DNA of 43,339 nt. It comes from a virus. Position 1 is the first letter of the stretch. Each line of letters starts with the position of its first letter. Below, one piece after another: positions 6,503 through 14,060 of the stretch. The stretch covers positions 1-43,339 of IMG/VR virus record IMGVR_UViG_3300037264_003789, one strand, 5' to 3'. The translations under genes were made by a program, and so were the position numbers. The notes below the pieces were generated by a model. That model searched no databases. It worked only from the letters and a program-made list of their open reading frames with translations, and was not told the origin of the DNA.

Positions 6503-7036
6503 TCAACTCTCAAGCTGTCTGTGGCCGCCCTTCCCTACCCCAATGCTAATCATTTCTTTATCTATGTATGCTTCAATAATTTTCCAGTTTTCTGGGTCTG
6601 TTACATCATATGGTTGCCAGAAATTGTAAGTTGGAAGATGTCCTGGCTTGCTCATTCCTAAGTTCTCTGGTTCAGAAATAGCAATTGTGTTCTTGTATGG
6701 TTCCACTTTTAGTATAATGTGATGTCTCCCATTGAACTTGACGACTATTTCGGCACCGAAAGGAATTGTACTACTACTCATTACGCCACTTGAAATACTT
6801 GAGCCGGTTGTCATTAAACACCCAAGAACATCCCACCTATGATGTATGAAATCGATCATTAAGTCCATTAAACTTGGTGTCGTTGTTTTTGTATTTTTTG
6901 AACAACTGCACAAAGCTAGGTCGTAAGTATAGTAGGGACCGTTGTATTGTGTAACTATTCCTGGGGCACCTATTGGCCCATAAGGTCCGGGAGGGCACGG
7001 TCCTGGCCCGAGCGGCCCATTATTGATGGGTCCCAT
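6503..7036 (-). CDS. Array paralogue P6 with Gly/Pro-rich N-terminal head
   Basis: At 177 residues this is the longest member. Residues 1-30 are Gly/Pro-rich with collagen-like spacing (GPLGPGPCPPGPYGPIGAPG). The family domain follows: SLMDLMIDFIHHRWDV, core IILKVEPYKNTIAIS and end VTDPENWKIIEAYIDKEM. AAAGGAA lies before the ATG, one of the better ribosome sites in the array, and a 110-nt gap lies upstream, so a new transcript could begin here. Confidence 0.75.
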   Translation of the reverse strand: MGPINNGPLGPGPCPPGPYGPIGAPGIVTQYNGPYYTYDLALCSCSKNTKTTTPSLMDLMIDFIHHRWDVLGCLMTTGSSISSGVMSSSTIPFGAEIVVKFNGRHHIILKVEPYKNTIAISEPENLGMSKPGHLPTYNFWQPYDVTDPENWKIIEAYIDKEMISIGVGKGGHRQLES

Positions 7037-7146
7037 CTAGATTCCTTTCTTTGAAACTAAAAGTTTCCGCGTTGAGGTTCAGAATGTTGTGGTAAATTGA
7101 ATTCATATTTCCGGAAAACAATATAACGTTAAGCGCGCATGCGAAA
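7037..7146. other. Longest non-coding gap inside the array
   Basis: This 110-nt gap between P7 and P6 contains a small hairpin at 7053-7067 (GAAACT-AAA-AGTTTC) and the 12-mer AGAATGTTGTGG at 7081-7092 also found at 3902. The gap is a candidate promoter or processing site. No consensus promoter could be assigned with confidence. Confidence 0.4.
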
Positions 7147-7467
7147 TTATAGCAACTCCAAATATTTTTTTAATTTTTTAAAAAACTTAGGATCACTAGG
7201 TTCAATAATTATAGTATGATTATTTCCAATCACATCTGCGTGGTATTCAACGCATTCAACATAAGCTCTATCACGATTACTAACAACGCACACAAATCTT
7301 GTTGGTGGATTATACACCACTACATCTTTAGAAAGAGACATTGGTTTATTGCTTTTGCGAGAAATGTATGCTTCTGATCCATACTGACCATCATAAATTA
7401 AATCCCACTCATATATGTCCTTATCAAGCCAGTCTTCTATTAAATCAACTAATGTTACTTGTTTCAT
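7147..7467 (-). CDS. Array paralogue P7
   Basis: MKQVTLVDLIEDWLDKDIYEW at the N-terminus and SDPKFFKKLKKYLELL at the C-terminus are close to consensus. A longer, Val/Tyr-rich core (VVVYNPPTRFVCVVSN) lies between. The start overlaps the P8 stop as ATGA. P7 is the last gene before the 110-nt gap. Confidence 0.8.
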   Translation of the reverse strand: MKQVTLVDLIEDWLDKDIYEWDLIYDGQYGSEAYISRKSNKPMSLSKDVVVYNPPTRFVCVVSNRDRAYVECVEYHADVIGNNHTIIIEPSDPKFFKKLKKYLELL

Positions 7468-7853
7468 TTTTTATCAAAATAAGAATGTATAGCGGCTTCT
7501 AGATCTTCAAAAAAATTCTTGTTTCTACAATCTAATTTAGTAAATCCAATAAGGAATTTATCATTTACGTCTAAATTCGAAGTAGTTGCGCGATTGTTTT
7601 TATCTAGAAATACATTAATTTTAAAATTGTTCGGATTACATGGTTGACCAGATAATTCACGTTCCGTTATTAGCCGATTACTTATTATTAATACTTCATA
7701 TGGCGAAAGGCTGCCTTGCGTAGTTAGCTGTAAATTGCTATTATTAATATTTATTGCTATTGATTCTGTTGTTGTTGATGTTGTGACATAGAAATTTATT
7801 CCATTATCTTTAAGCCATGTCTGTATAATGTCTGTTAAGTTTGGTGTTTTCAT
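7464..7853 (-). CDS. Array paralogue P8
   Basis: The protein has 129 residues, longer than most. MKTPNLTDIIQTWLKDNGINF leads into a Ser/Thr/Asn-rich core with an apparent insertion around ERELSGQPCNPNNF. It ends with RNKNFFEDLEAAIHSYF, where Asp-Pro is replaced. Both ends overlap neighbours by 4 nt. Confidence 0.8.
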   Translation of the reverse strand: MKTPNLTDIIQTWLKDNGINFYVTTSTTTESIAININNSNLQLTTQGSLSPYEVLIISNRLITERELSGQPCNPNNFKINVFLDKNNRATTSNLDVNDKFLIGFTKLDCRNKNFFEDLEAAIHSYFDKK

Positions 7854-8122
7854 GTTACATCATCAAGTAATTTCATATTTCTTATATCAGATAAATATGA
7901 TCTGTGCTTTTCAAATGATTCATCTAAAAATGACACCAGTTTAACAGCAAAATCTACATCAAATGCTGACAACGTACCATTAAAGCTATAAATCTTATCT
8001 GTTCCAATTACACCAATCCAGATATTGTCACGATGAATTTGTGCTACTGTACTATTACTATTGATTGGTGTTATATTATACCGATCAGGAAGTAATGGTT
8101 TTATTAAGTCAGTAAGTGTCAT
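7850..8122 (-). CDS. Array paralogue P9
   Basis: MTLTDLIKPLLPDRYN shows the N-terminal motif with the Trp replaced by Leu. The core IWIGVIGTDKIYSFNG is a textbook example of the family hairpin. The C-terminal motif is FDVDFAVKLVSFLDE, followed by a charged helical tail of about 20 residues. It has 4-nt overlaps on both sides. Confidence 0.8.
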   Translation of the reverse strand: MTLTDLIKPLLPDRYNITPINSNSTVAQIHRDNIWIGVIGTDKIYSFNGTLSAFDVDFAVKLVSFLDESFEKHRSYLSDIRNMKLLDDVT

Positions 8123-8403
8123 ATTCTATGTGAAGACAACTTATTGTGGCCATTTATAATTATTTTCTGCATTTTACTAAACAATTCAATGTCACATAGG
8201 TTTATATCTTCATATAAATCTGTAACACGTATGTCATCAAAGAAACACACTGGCAGTTTTGAGGCATCGCACGATATACAAATCATATATGCTCTTTCAG
8301 ACATAGGAAATATGTAAAAATGTTTACATAAACCACTTTCTTGGAGCCACTCGTCAATTACTTTGTAGATGGTGACGGGGTCATTACTTGTCCCAGAGTC
8401 CAT
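8119..8403 (-). CDS. Array paralogue P10
   Basis: MDSGTSNDPVTIYKVIDEWLQESG carries the helix after a short polar leader. The core includes AYMICISC and LPVCFFDDIRV, and the end is LCDIELFSKMQKIIING. Its 5' end overlaps the preceding zinc-binding gene by 46 nt, the largest overlap inside the array. Confidence 0.75.
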   Translation of the reverse strand: MDSGTSNDPVTIYKVIDEWLQESGLCKHFYIFPMSERAYMICISCDASKLPVCFFDDIRVTDLYEDINLCDIELFSKMQKIIINGHNKLSSHRI

Positions 8404-8606
8404 ATTTGTCCAGACGCTCCAGCTAATTTATATCCGGCTTTAGTAGTACATGCACTATGCGCCACCTTTATTGTAAGTTCAATTGATTGTGTTGGATATT
8501 TGATCATTTTAACTATAATAAAACAACATTCTTCGTCTTTGTTAAGAACAGCATTGCACAAAGTACACGATTTTACGTCTTCATTTAATTCAAATTTAAA
8601 CGACAT
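8358..8606 (-). CDS. Putative zinc-binding 82-residue protein inside the array
   Basis: MSFKFELNEDVKSCTLCNAVLNK has a CxxC knuckle, followed by ECCF and a later HSACTT segment that could complete a metal site. It has no array helix or DPxFF motif. The last 15 codons overlap P10 in another frame, so the C-terminus may be variable. It overlaps P11 by 11 nt. Confidence 0.6.
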   Translation of the reverse strand: MSFKFELNEDVKSCTLCNAVLNKDEECCFIIVKMIKYPTQSIELTIKVAHSACTTKAGYKLAGASGQIWTLGQVMTPSPSTK

Positions 8607-8877
8607 CGGCTGGTCCTCCTCGCATCATTTCAAATACTGAGTCTAATGTGTTCTGTAGATGTATAAAAAAATCTGGGTCTGCCATTTTGAGTGTATATTT
8701 CTTTGATATTTTATAAATTACAATATAATCTTCATAAATTATTATATCAGCATCTCGCCATGTGTTCCTCTTTTGCGAAATAGTCATAATTATTGGTAGA
8801 TCTGTTCTTCCTGTGTCAGTTATTTTAACATTATATTCTTTACTTAAGAAATCAGTTAATACATCAACGGCAGTCAT
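8596..8877 (-). CDS. Array paralogue P11
   Basis: MTAVDVLTDFLSKEYNVKI has the helix pattern with Phe for Trp. The core is DADIIIYEDYIVIYKI and the end ADPDFFIHLQNTLDSVFE is near consensus. The start overlaps the P12 stop as ATGA. Confidence 0.8.
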   Translation of the reverse strand: MTAVDVLTDFLSKEYNVKITDTGRTDLPIIMTISQKRNTWRDADIIIYEDYIVIYKISKKYTLKMADPDFFIHLQNTLDSVFEMMRGGPADVV

Positions 8878-9251
8878 GTGGCGTAACCTCCATCAAAATA
8901 GATTTCTTCAAGTAGCATTTCACTTTCTTCTTCATTAACTTCTTTAATCCATTCGTCTCTATAATTAATGGACATATCTAACCATGTTTTAAATATATCA
9001 AACATCTTTGGGTCTTCCATAGACAAATATTTACCATGTGTTCTATTATATAAACAACCCTTAATTTCGAACCTAAGAAAACTATTATATATTGTTCCAT
9101 GATGAAACCCAAAGATGCGAATTTGAATTTCATCGTCGTCTTCTGAAGAACCAAAATTATAAAACGTTATGTCACTTTTTGTGGCACAAGGTGGACATTC
9201 ATATTCTTCTTGAATCCACTTTTTGGCCAAATTTGGAAATGTAAGTTTCAT
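8874..9251 (-). CDS. Array paralogue P12 with long acidic tail
   Basis: MKLTFPNLAKKWIQEEYECP is a variant helix. The core contains an acidic SSEDDDEIQIRIFGF stretch and the motif is EDPKMFDIFKTWLDM. It then continues about 28 residues rich in Glu (EEESEMLLEEIYF), giving a very acidic C-terminus unlike its neighbours. Confidence 0.75.
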   Translation of the reverse strand: MKLTFPNLAKKWIQEEYECPPCATKSDITFYNFGSSEDDDEIQIRIFGFHHGTIYNSFLRFEIKGCLYNRTHGKYLSMEDPKMFDIFKTWLDMSINYRDEWIKEVNEEESEMLLEEIYFDGGYAT

Positions 9252-9485
9252 TTATGAAAGCCTAAAATGCCCATTGCCCATGTCTTCTATGTTGGCATAA
9301 GTAGTTATAAATGCTTTTGGATTATGTGGAAGTTCCGGTTTATATTCTGTCGTACATTTAACATCTATGTCGATTGTTTTAGCTTTTATACAGGCCCTAG
9401 AAGTGTGTATTGTCCATGGTGAACCTTTAATACCCTTTTTCATTTCGAACTTGTTTACATGGATCCTGCACTTGAGACGGCGCAT
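9252..9485 (-). CDS. Hypothetical basic 77-residue protein in the array
   Basis: MRRLKCRIHVNKFEMKKGIKG is basic and the rest looks beta-rich (IDIDVKCTTEYKPELPH). AAAGGA lies upstream of the ATG at 9485, which supports it despite a 59-nt overlap with P13; a later ATG at 9443 is the alternative. It shows no array motifs and could be an unrelated insertion. Its stop abuts the ATG of P12. Confidence 0.55.
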   Translation of the reverse strand: MRRLKCRIHVNKFEMKKGIKGSPWTIHTSRACIKAKTIDIDVKCTTEYKPELPHNPKAFITTYANIEDMGNGHFRLS

Positions 9486-9732
9486 AAATATATTCCTTTA
9501 ATTTAATAAACAAATCTGGATCATATGCTTGTATCACAGTTGACGCGTTTGCGCTCCATTGGCCATTATTCTGTAATAAAATAAAGTCAGGTCCAACACA
9601 AAAAGTTTGTTTCATTTCGTGTATTACAACAAGCAAATATGGTAAGCCAGCATGTGGGTAATATGCAGCATATAATATGTTATTATCACTTAACCAATCT
9701 TGTAATAAAGTTTGAAAATTTATTTCCGACAT
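9427..9732 (-). CDS. Array paralogue P13
   Basis: MSEINFQTLLQDWLSDNNILY shows the helix, the core contains TFCVGPDFILLQNNG and the end is YDPDLFIKLKEYIYAP, near consensus. The ATG at 9732 is preferred over a TTG two codons earlier. Some 17 residues beyond the motif overlap the next gene. Confidence 0.8.
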   Translation of the reverse strand: MSEINFQTLLQDWLSDNNILYAAYYPHAGLPYLLVVIHEMKQTFCVGPDFILLQNNGQWSANASTVIQAYDPDLFIKLKEYIYAPSQVQDPCKQVRNEKGY

Positions 9733-9980
9733 TTCCAATTATTAATATACTTTTTAATATTTATAAAGAATTTCGGATCTTCCGGCATGAGTCGTATACA
9801 AAATCCATCAACATCCATAAAAAGCGTTTCACCATGCATAAAGCCAATTAATTGGTTGTGTTTAATGCTCCTTATAAAAAAACAATCACTTGAGGCATAA
9901 TCTATAGTAAATGGCACACGAAACTTATGGCTTAAAAGCCAATCATTTACTATCCTAGATAAAATTATTTCTCTAGACAT
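9720..9980 (-). CDS. Array paralogue P14
   Basis: The compact 86-residue member runs MSREIILSRIVNDWLLSHKF, core LIGFMHGETLFMDVDGF and end EDPKFFINIKKYINNW. All three family blocks are intact. It overlaps P13 by 13 nt and P15 by 16 nt. Confidence 0.8.
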   Translation of the reverse strand: MSREIILSRIVNDWLLSHKFRVPFTIDYASSDCFFIRSIKHNQLIGFMHGETLFMDVDGFCIRLMPEDPKFFINIKKYINNWKCRK

Positions 9981-10348
9981 TTGATATCACGTTTTGTCTT
10001 ATATGATCGCCTAATGAATAAAGAATTTGCATCAGGCGATTTAATTATGCGTTTCAATAAGCGCCCCATTTTACTAAAAAACTTTGTGTCGTGTGCGTAA
10101 ATGTTTGAATATTTATCACGCCATGCTGATACACAATTAGATTCAATGAATGCTACCAAATAGACATCATATGATATTACTGTCTTAACAGCACATACGT
10201 TTACATCGACTATTGCTTCTTTCTTCCGTTTTTTAAGGTACATGATTTGGTCGTGCACCCATATACCATTTTTGTGTTTTGTACAGATATAAAAATCACG
10301 ATATTGTCGTGTTTGTAGCCATTTTGTGATTAAATGAGTAAGTGTCAT
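9965..10348 (-). CDS. Array paralogue P15 with basic tail
   Basis: MTLTHLITKWLQTRQYRDF begins the protein. The core holds a basic YLKKRKKEAIVDV and ISYDVYLVAFI. The end motif is AHDTKFFSKMGRLLKRII, followed by a basic tail of about 25 residues (SYKTKRDIKCLEK). The net basic character contrasts with acidic P12 and suggests different partners for different paralogues (inference). Confidence 0.75.
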   Translation of the reverse strand: MTLTHLITKWLQTRQYRDFYICTKHKNGIWVHDQIMYLKKRKKEAIVDVNVCAVKTVISYDVYLVAFIESNCVSAWRDKYSNIYAHDTKFFSKMGRLLKRIIKSPDANSLFIRRSYKTKRDIKCLEK

Positions 10349-10659
10349 TTAAAATATCTCGTGCTTAATTTTGTTAGAATTTCGTCTAATTCATTGAAGA
10401 AAGTGTGTGATGTTGCATTAAGTGGTTTTAGTGTTGGTCCACATGACTTCGGCCAATCATATGGATCAAATAAGTTATTCCACCAAATTAAGTCATTGTC
10501 TCTTATAAATGCAATGAAGTGTTGCTGAGTGTGATGAAATGCGATTATATTAGGTTTAAACATCAAAACAGGATATTGAAAAACACTGTTACTTACTATA
10601 AAGAAACCATCAAATCCTTTATAGGCTAACCAGTAATTTATAATGTCTGTAAATGTCAT
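10345..10659 (-). CDS. Array paralogue P16
   Basis: MTFTDIINYWLAYKGFDGFF is near consensus. The core is aromatic-rich (FIAFIRDNDLIWWNNLF), with a Pro-rich loop before SHTFFNELDEILTKL, in which Asp-Pro is lost. It has 4-nt overlaps with P15 and P17. Confidence 0.8.
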   Translation of the reverse strand: MTFTDIINYWLAYKGFDGFFIVSNSVFQYPVLMFKPNIIAFHHTQQHFIAFIRDNDLIWWNNLFDPYDWPKSCGPTLKPLNATSHTFFNELDEILTKLSTRYFK

Positions 10660-10964
10660 AAACTAGACGTCGCATTGACTAACACTTTATATAACTCATC
10701 AAAAAAATTTTGATCAAGTGCGCTTATAGTTATTGACTCACTATCCATTGAATGGTACGGGTGAATTACGACCACATAACTTTTGTATACATGGATAATA
10801 ACGTAGTGTTTAATCCATATCGAACCGATCATCGAATCTTTATCGCCACCAATGTGTCCAATATTTGTAGATGCATAATTCCAATCAATGCGATCATCAA
10901 ATTCTAACCAATATTTAATTATTTCAAATAAATCAGGAATACTTGGCCGCCTTGGTGTAGACAT
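10656..10964 (-). CDS. Array paralogue P17
   Basis: A short basic/proline leader (MSTPRRPSIP) precedes DLFEIIKYWLEFDDRIDW. The core is IGSIWIKHYVIIHVYKSYVVVI and the end ALDQNFFDELYKVLVNA. It follows P18 with a 17-nt gap, so it may have its own ribosome site. Confidence 0.8.
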   Translation of the reverse strand: MSTPRRPSIPDLFEIIKYWLEFDDRIDWNYASTNIGHIGGDKDSMIGSIWIKHYVIIHVYKSYVVVIHPYHSMDSESITISALDQNFFDELYKVLVNATSSL

Positions 10965-10981
10965 CTAAAGTACTTTAGACT

Positions 10982-11329
10982 TTAGAATGGTAGTTCGTAA
11001 ACTGAAGCGTGATGTTTGTTTGATTTTCTAATATGTGAAGTTATACTTCTAATTGATTGTAACATGATATCATTTGTAAATGATGGGTCTGCAGAATCAT
11101 ATTTTATAAATTTATTACTATATTCATTCCATAAGTATACTTCATTATTAACTATAAATGCTAATATGCCAATAATTAGTAAATTTGGCATACGATTGTG
11201 ATATGAAAAAGATATAACGCATGCTGGTGCTCCATTTTCGCACCTATGTCCAATAATACAATCTACTACATTATTTGATACTTTTTTGTCTGTTTTTAGC
11301 CAGTGCTCTATTATTTCGCACAATTTCAT
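10982..11329 (-). CDS. Array paralogue P18
   Basis: MKLCEIIEHWLKTDKKV starts the protein. The core is hydrophobic (LLIIGILAFIVNNEVYLW) and the motif is ADPSFTNDIMLQSIRS, with the second Phe lost. A polar tail (RKSNKHHASVYELPF) follows. It overlaps P19 by ATGA. Confidence 0.8.
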   Translation of the reverse strand: MKLCEIIEHWLKTDKKVSNNVVDCIIGHRCENGAPACVISFSYHNRMPNLLIIGILAFIVNNEVYLWNEYSNKFIKYDSADPSFTNDIMLQSIRSITSHIRKSNKHHASVYELPF

Positions 11330-11622
11330 TGATGCCTTCTACGTTTACCAGAATAATGTCTAGCTGCAGCCTTAATCATAAAATACTTCAATTTATCAAA
11401 AAACTTAGGGTCACTAACCATTAATTTGCTAGATATATCCTTAAATTCAGTCGTTGGAGTAACACAATTGTTAGTTATAGTTGCTAATAACACTTCATCA
11501 TTTGATATAATATATGATCTAAATGGCCATTCTAAATATGCCTCACTCGGTATAGACCACACCCAGTAATCATGAAAATTCTCTGCTAACCATTTGTCGA
11601 TGATTTCTTCAAATGATATCAT
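11326..11622 (-). CDS. Array paralogue P19
   Basis: MISFEEIIDKWLAENFHDYW opens the protein. Core strands are SYIISNDEVLLATI and the end is SDPKFFDKLKYFMIKAAAR, followed by a strongly basic tip (GKRRRHQ). ATGA overlaps occur on both sides. Confidence 0.8.
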   Translation of the reverse strand: MISFEEIIDKWLAENFHDYWVWSIPSEAYLEWPFRSYIISNDEVLLATITNNCVTPTTEFKDISSKLMVSDPKFFDKLKYFMIKAAARHYSGKRRRHQ

Positions 11623-11897
11623 ATATGATAACGACTATTGTGGTCGCTCAATATATTCCACAACTTATTTAAAAATTCTGGGTCTGTTGCATATAATGCA
11701 GTACTAGACGATGAAAAAGGAACAATATGGTCACCAAAAATCGCAATAACATAGTCATCGCCAGCTGTCATTGGCCATGTATGATCACGACAAACAATAT
11801 AATTACAAATAGTTGGTATTGACCGATATCTGCTTACTTGCCATCCTGCCGCATTGCGTGATTTTAGCCATGCTTCAATAAGGTCAGTTAGTGACAT
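11619..11897 (-). CDS. Array paralogue P20
   Basis: MSLTDLIEAWLKSRNAAGW is close to consensus. The core is YVIAIFGDHIVPFSSS and the end is TDPEFLNKLWNILSDH. At 92 residues with little extra sequence it is close to the minimal domain. The P21 stop lies 12 nt upstream. Confidence 0.8.
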   Translation of the reverse strand: MSLTDLIEAWLKSRNAAGWQVSRYRSIPTICNYIVCRDHTWPMTAGDDYVIAIFGDHIVPFSSSSTALYATDPEFLNKLWNILSDHNSRYHI

Positions 11898-11909
11898 CTA
11901 ACTGTATAT

Positions 11910-12245
11910 TTAGATCTGACGATATTTTTTGATTTTCTTTTTGCGTGACGAAATTTTTTGGCACTGGTGTGTCAATAATATTTCTAATTTACTAAAGAAA
12001 TTAGGATCAGCTAGGTATGCATAGCTTTTTTCTACTTCGCCGTTGACACGAACCCAAAGATACGCACCAGTGCTATCTAATCGTATCCTACAAATACCAC
12101 CTAAATGATTTTTAATGCAATCAAAAATTGCAATACTTCCGATAATGTGTGATAATTTATAATGACTCTGCAACTTAGCTTCTTTGAACCATAGTCTTAC
12201 AATGCCAATAACTTCTGATAGTTCATTGTCGTTCATTTTTGACAT
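11910..12245 (-). CDS. Array paralogue P21 with basic tail
   Basis: MSKMNDNELSEVIGIVRLWFKEAK carries an offset helix with the Trp kept. The core includes GSIAIFDCI and GAYLWVRVNG. ADPNFFSKLEILLTHQ is consensus, and the protein ends SSRKKKIKKYRQI, highly basic. It overlaps P22 by 13 nt. Confidence 0.8.
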   Translation of the reverse strand: MSKMNDNELSEVIGIVRLWFKEAKLQSHYKLSHIIGSIAIFDCIKNHLGGICRIRLDSTGAYLWVRVNGEVEKSYAYLADPNFFSKLEILLTHQCQKISSRKKKIKKYRQI

Positions 12246-12535
12246 AAATGCTCATCACATGTTGTACTTAATATGTTATGCACATGAAACATGTACGACT
12301 TAATTTTATAGACAGAAAAAGGGTGATTTATGTTGATTAATTCGTTATTCGCGATCTGTTGCATAACAACAGTTTCAGTATTTACCCTGCACACTAAAAC
12401 CTCGACAGGTATAAATCTGTTTTTAGGGACAAAGTTGCATTTACAATAAACATAAGCATCCATAACACCAAAATGCTTTGATATAATTGGATCGTTTTTA
12501 ATCCACGTTTCAATCATGTTTAATAGGGTTATCAT
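12233..12535 (-). CDS. Array paralogue P22 (degenerate C-terminus)
   Basis: MITLLNMIETWIKNDPIISKHFG has the helix. The core contains DAYVYCKCNF and VEVLVCRVNTETVV, and the end motif is weak (HPFSVYKIKSYMFHVHNIL). The ATG at 12535 aligns with the family; a TTG three codons earlier is the alternative. It overlaps P23 by 26 nt. Confidence 0.7.
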   Translation of the reverse strand: MITLLNMIETWIKNDPIISKHFGVMDAYVYCKCNFVPKNRFIPVEVLVCRVNTETVVMQQIANNELININHPFSVYKIKSYMFHVHNILSTTCDEHLCQK

Positions 12536-12893
12536 TCGGATCAACCAAATAGCTATTTGTTATTGTTTCTCCACACCATCCTACACTATTATGCATTTTT
12601 CTAATGACTGCTCGCAATAACGTAAAGAAACTTGGCATCGTACAACTTAATTGGGCACCAGACAAATAAGATTGGGCACCAGACAAATAAGCATCTTTAT
12701 CATAATTCTGATACAAAGAGACATGAGATACGTTTATGAAAGCATATACTCTACCAGACATTGGCAACCTAATGATCCCATCATTTCTACATATTTCCAT
12801 GATGTAGTCACCATCTATTTTTACGTGTTTCGATAAACAATCGTCATCTTTAATCCAGTCGTCAATTAGTGTTCTTAAATCAACTTCTTTCAT
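12510..12893 (-). CDS. Array paralogue P23 with seven-residue internal duplication
   Basis: MKEVDLRTLIDDWIKDDDCLSK starts the protein and RVYAFINVSHVSLYQN is the core. YLSGAQS then repeats as YLSGAQL, encoded by a perfect 21-bp tandem duplication, just before the variant motif MPSFFTLLRAVIRKM. The loop before the last helix therefore tolerates length change. A 25-residue polar tail follows. Confidence 0.8.
   Translation of the reverse strand: MKEVDLRTLIDDWIKDDDCLSKHVKIDGDYIMEICRNDGIIRLPMSGRVYAFINVSHVSLYQNYDKDAYLSGAQSYLSGAQLSCTMPSFFTLLRAVIRKMHNSVGWCGETITNSYLVDPNDNPIKHD
12650..12691. repeat. Perfect 21-bp in-frame tandem duplication
   Basis: Positions 12650-12670 and 12671-12691 are identical (unit ATTGGGCACCAGACAAATAAG). 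On the minus strand the duplication adds exactly seven codons to P23 and keeps the frame. Confidence 0.95.
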
Positions 12894-13209
12894 TTGGCAT
12901 CACTCCAAATTCGATTGCCAAGTGTGGTGTTAGAAATTTATAAATTTTTTTAAAAAAATCTGGTCTTCTAGCATCCAATAATACAGGATCCTTTACATCA
13001 TCAAATGCCATTGCATAATGATCGTACGTTAACATTAATAACATCATCTTCGTTTTTTTGTCATCGACAATAGCAATTTTTTGAATTTTTGTGTTGCTCC
13101 AGCCACTATCTATTTCGTCGTTGTATGAATATACATAATTATTTTTTAGGTCGTAATTTGATTTAATCCATAATGTGATTAAAACCGCTAAACTTAATTT
13201 ATCCGCCAT
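12880..13209 (-). CDS. Array paralogue P24
   Basis: MADKLSLAVLITLWIKSNYDLK has the helix. The core has MMLLMLTYDHYAMAF and the end is RRPDFFKKIYKFLTPHL, with Asp before Pro changed to Arg. It overlaps P23 by 14 nt and the zinc-finger gene by 11 nt. Confidence 0.8.
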   Translation of the reverse strand: MADKLSLAVLITLWIKSNYDLKNNYVYSYNDEIDSGWSNTKIQKIAIVDDKKTKMMLLMLTYDHYAMAFDDVKDPVLLDARRPDFFKKIYKFLTPHLAIEFGVMPNERS

Positions 13210-13498
13210 TAAGTTTATCTTTTATTCGTTGTTGTGATTTACGTTGAAACTTGCGTTTAAGCTTTATATCTTCTTTGTGTTCTACGTTATGCAATCGTAA
13301 TTTCTCTTTAGCCTCTTCTGACATCGGTCGATGAATACCGAATGCTTTTCTAATTAATTTATCAACTAGAGAGTCTTCGCCATTTTTCCTTGCTACAGCT
13401 ATTTGGGCCCATATTTCGTTTTTGCAATGGGACTTAACGTGAGCTAAAAGCTCAGCAACTCTCTTTGTAGAAAATTTTTTACATTGTGCGCACATCAT
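13199..13498 (-). CDS. C2H2 zinc finger plus NUMOD3-like segment, possible homing-endonuclease remnant
   Basis: Residues 3-24 form a C2H2-type finger, CAQC then HVKSH (Cys-x2-Cys-x13-His-x3-His). Residues about 69-82 read FGIHRPMSEEAKEKLRLHN, which resembles the NUMOD3 DNA-binding motif of homing endonucleases (G-x-x-H-S-E-E-T-K-x-K-I). A very basic helix follows to the end. No GIY-YIG or HNH catalytic block is present in 99 residues. It may be a relic, or a stand-alone DNA-binding protein. It lies between P24 and P25. Confidence 0.65.
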   Translation of the reverse strand: MMCAQCKKFSTKRVAELLAHVKSHCKNEIWAQIAVARKNGEDSLVDKLIRKAFGIHRPMSEEAKEKLRLHNVEHKEDIKLKRKFQRKSQQRIKDKLNGG

Positions 13499-13507
13499 AA
13501 TTAATTT

Positions 13508-13759
13508 TTAAATACCTACATTGTATTGAGCCGCATTCTTTATTGCATACTCAAGCTTACTAAAAAATTCGGGATCAGCTGCTTCAATTACATTTCCTGG
13601 ATGTATTACAACCCAACTCTCACCTATGATACCAATGTTACGATCAATTGGTGTCCTATATGTATACTTTATTGTAATCCAAATGCTATCATGGTGTATT
13701 GAAATTTTACTATATTTTGTTGTACCGAGCCATGCCGCTATCATTTTAGTTAGATTCAC
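13508..13759 (-). CDS. Array paralogue P25 (GTG start)
   Basis: At 83 residues this is a minimal, near-consensus member: MNLTKMIAAWLGTTKYSKI, core NIGIIGESWVVIHPGNV and ADPEFFSKLEYAIKNAA. The GTG start is fixed by alignment of the N-terminal motif with the other members. Confidence 0.85.
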   Translation of the reverse strand: MNLTKMIAAWLGTTKYSKISIHHDSIWITIKYTYRTPIDRNIGIIGESWVVIHPGNVIEAADPEFFSKLEYAIKNAAQYNVGI

Positions 13760-13766
13760 ATAATAT

Positions 13767-14060
13767 TTACCAAAGCGATTGAAAATCGGGTAAATCAGTC
13801 CAACTTCCTGGTAATCTCATGCTTGGTTTCCATGATCCATTAGAAAACTCAGTAATTGCAATACTTAATTTTTCAAACATCAAAGGATCAGCAGCATATA
13901 TTATTTGTCTGCCGCCATCTAAAAATATTGCGTCATCGCTTATCCGACCTATGAAAAGACAATTAAACCATATTGCCGCTAACCCACTTTCACTATGGGT
14001 CACAATTATACGGCCATCTGTTTTGCCCCAATTATCGATTATCTGCCATAGTGTTACCAT
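13767..14060 (-). CDS. Array paralogue P26
   Basis: The start MVTLWQIIDNWGKTDGRI is chosen by family alignment; the ORF is open 21 codons further, inside P27. The core LFIGRISDDAIFLDGG and ADPLMFEKLSIAITEF are consensus. About 20 residues rich in Trp and Pro form the tail. It overlaps P27 by 29 nt. Confidence 0.8.
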   Translation of the reverse strand: MVTLWQIIDNWGKTDGRIIVTHSESGLAAIWFNCLFIGRISDDAIFLDGGRQIIYAADPLMFEKLSIAITEFSNGSWKPSMRLPGSWTDLPDFQSLW

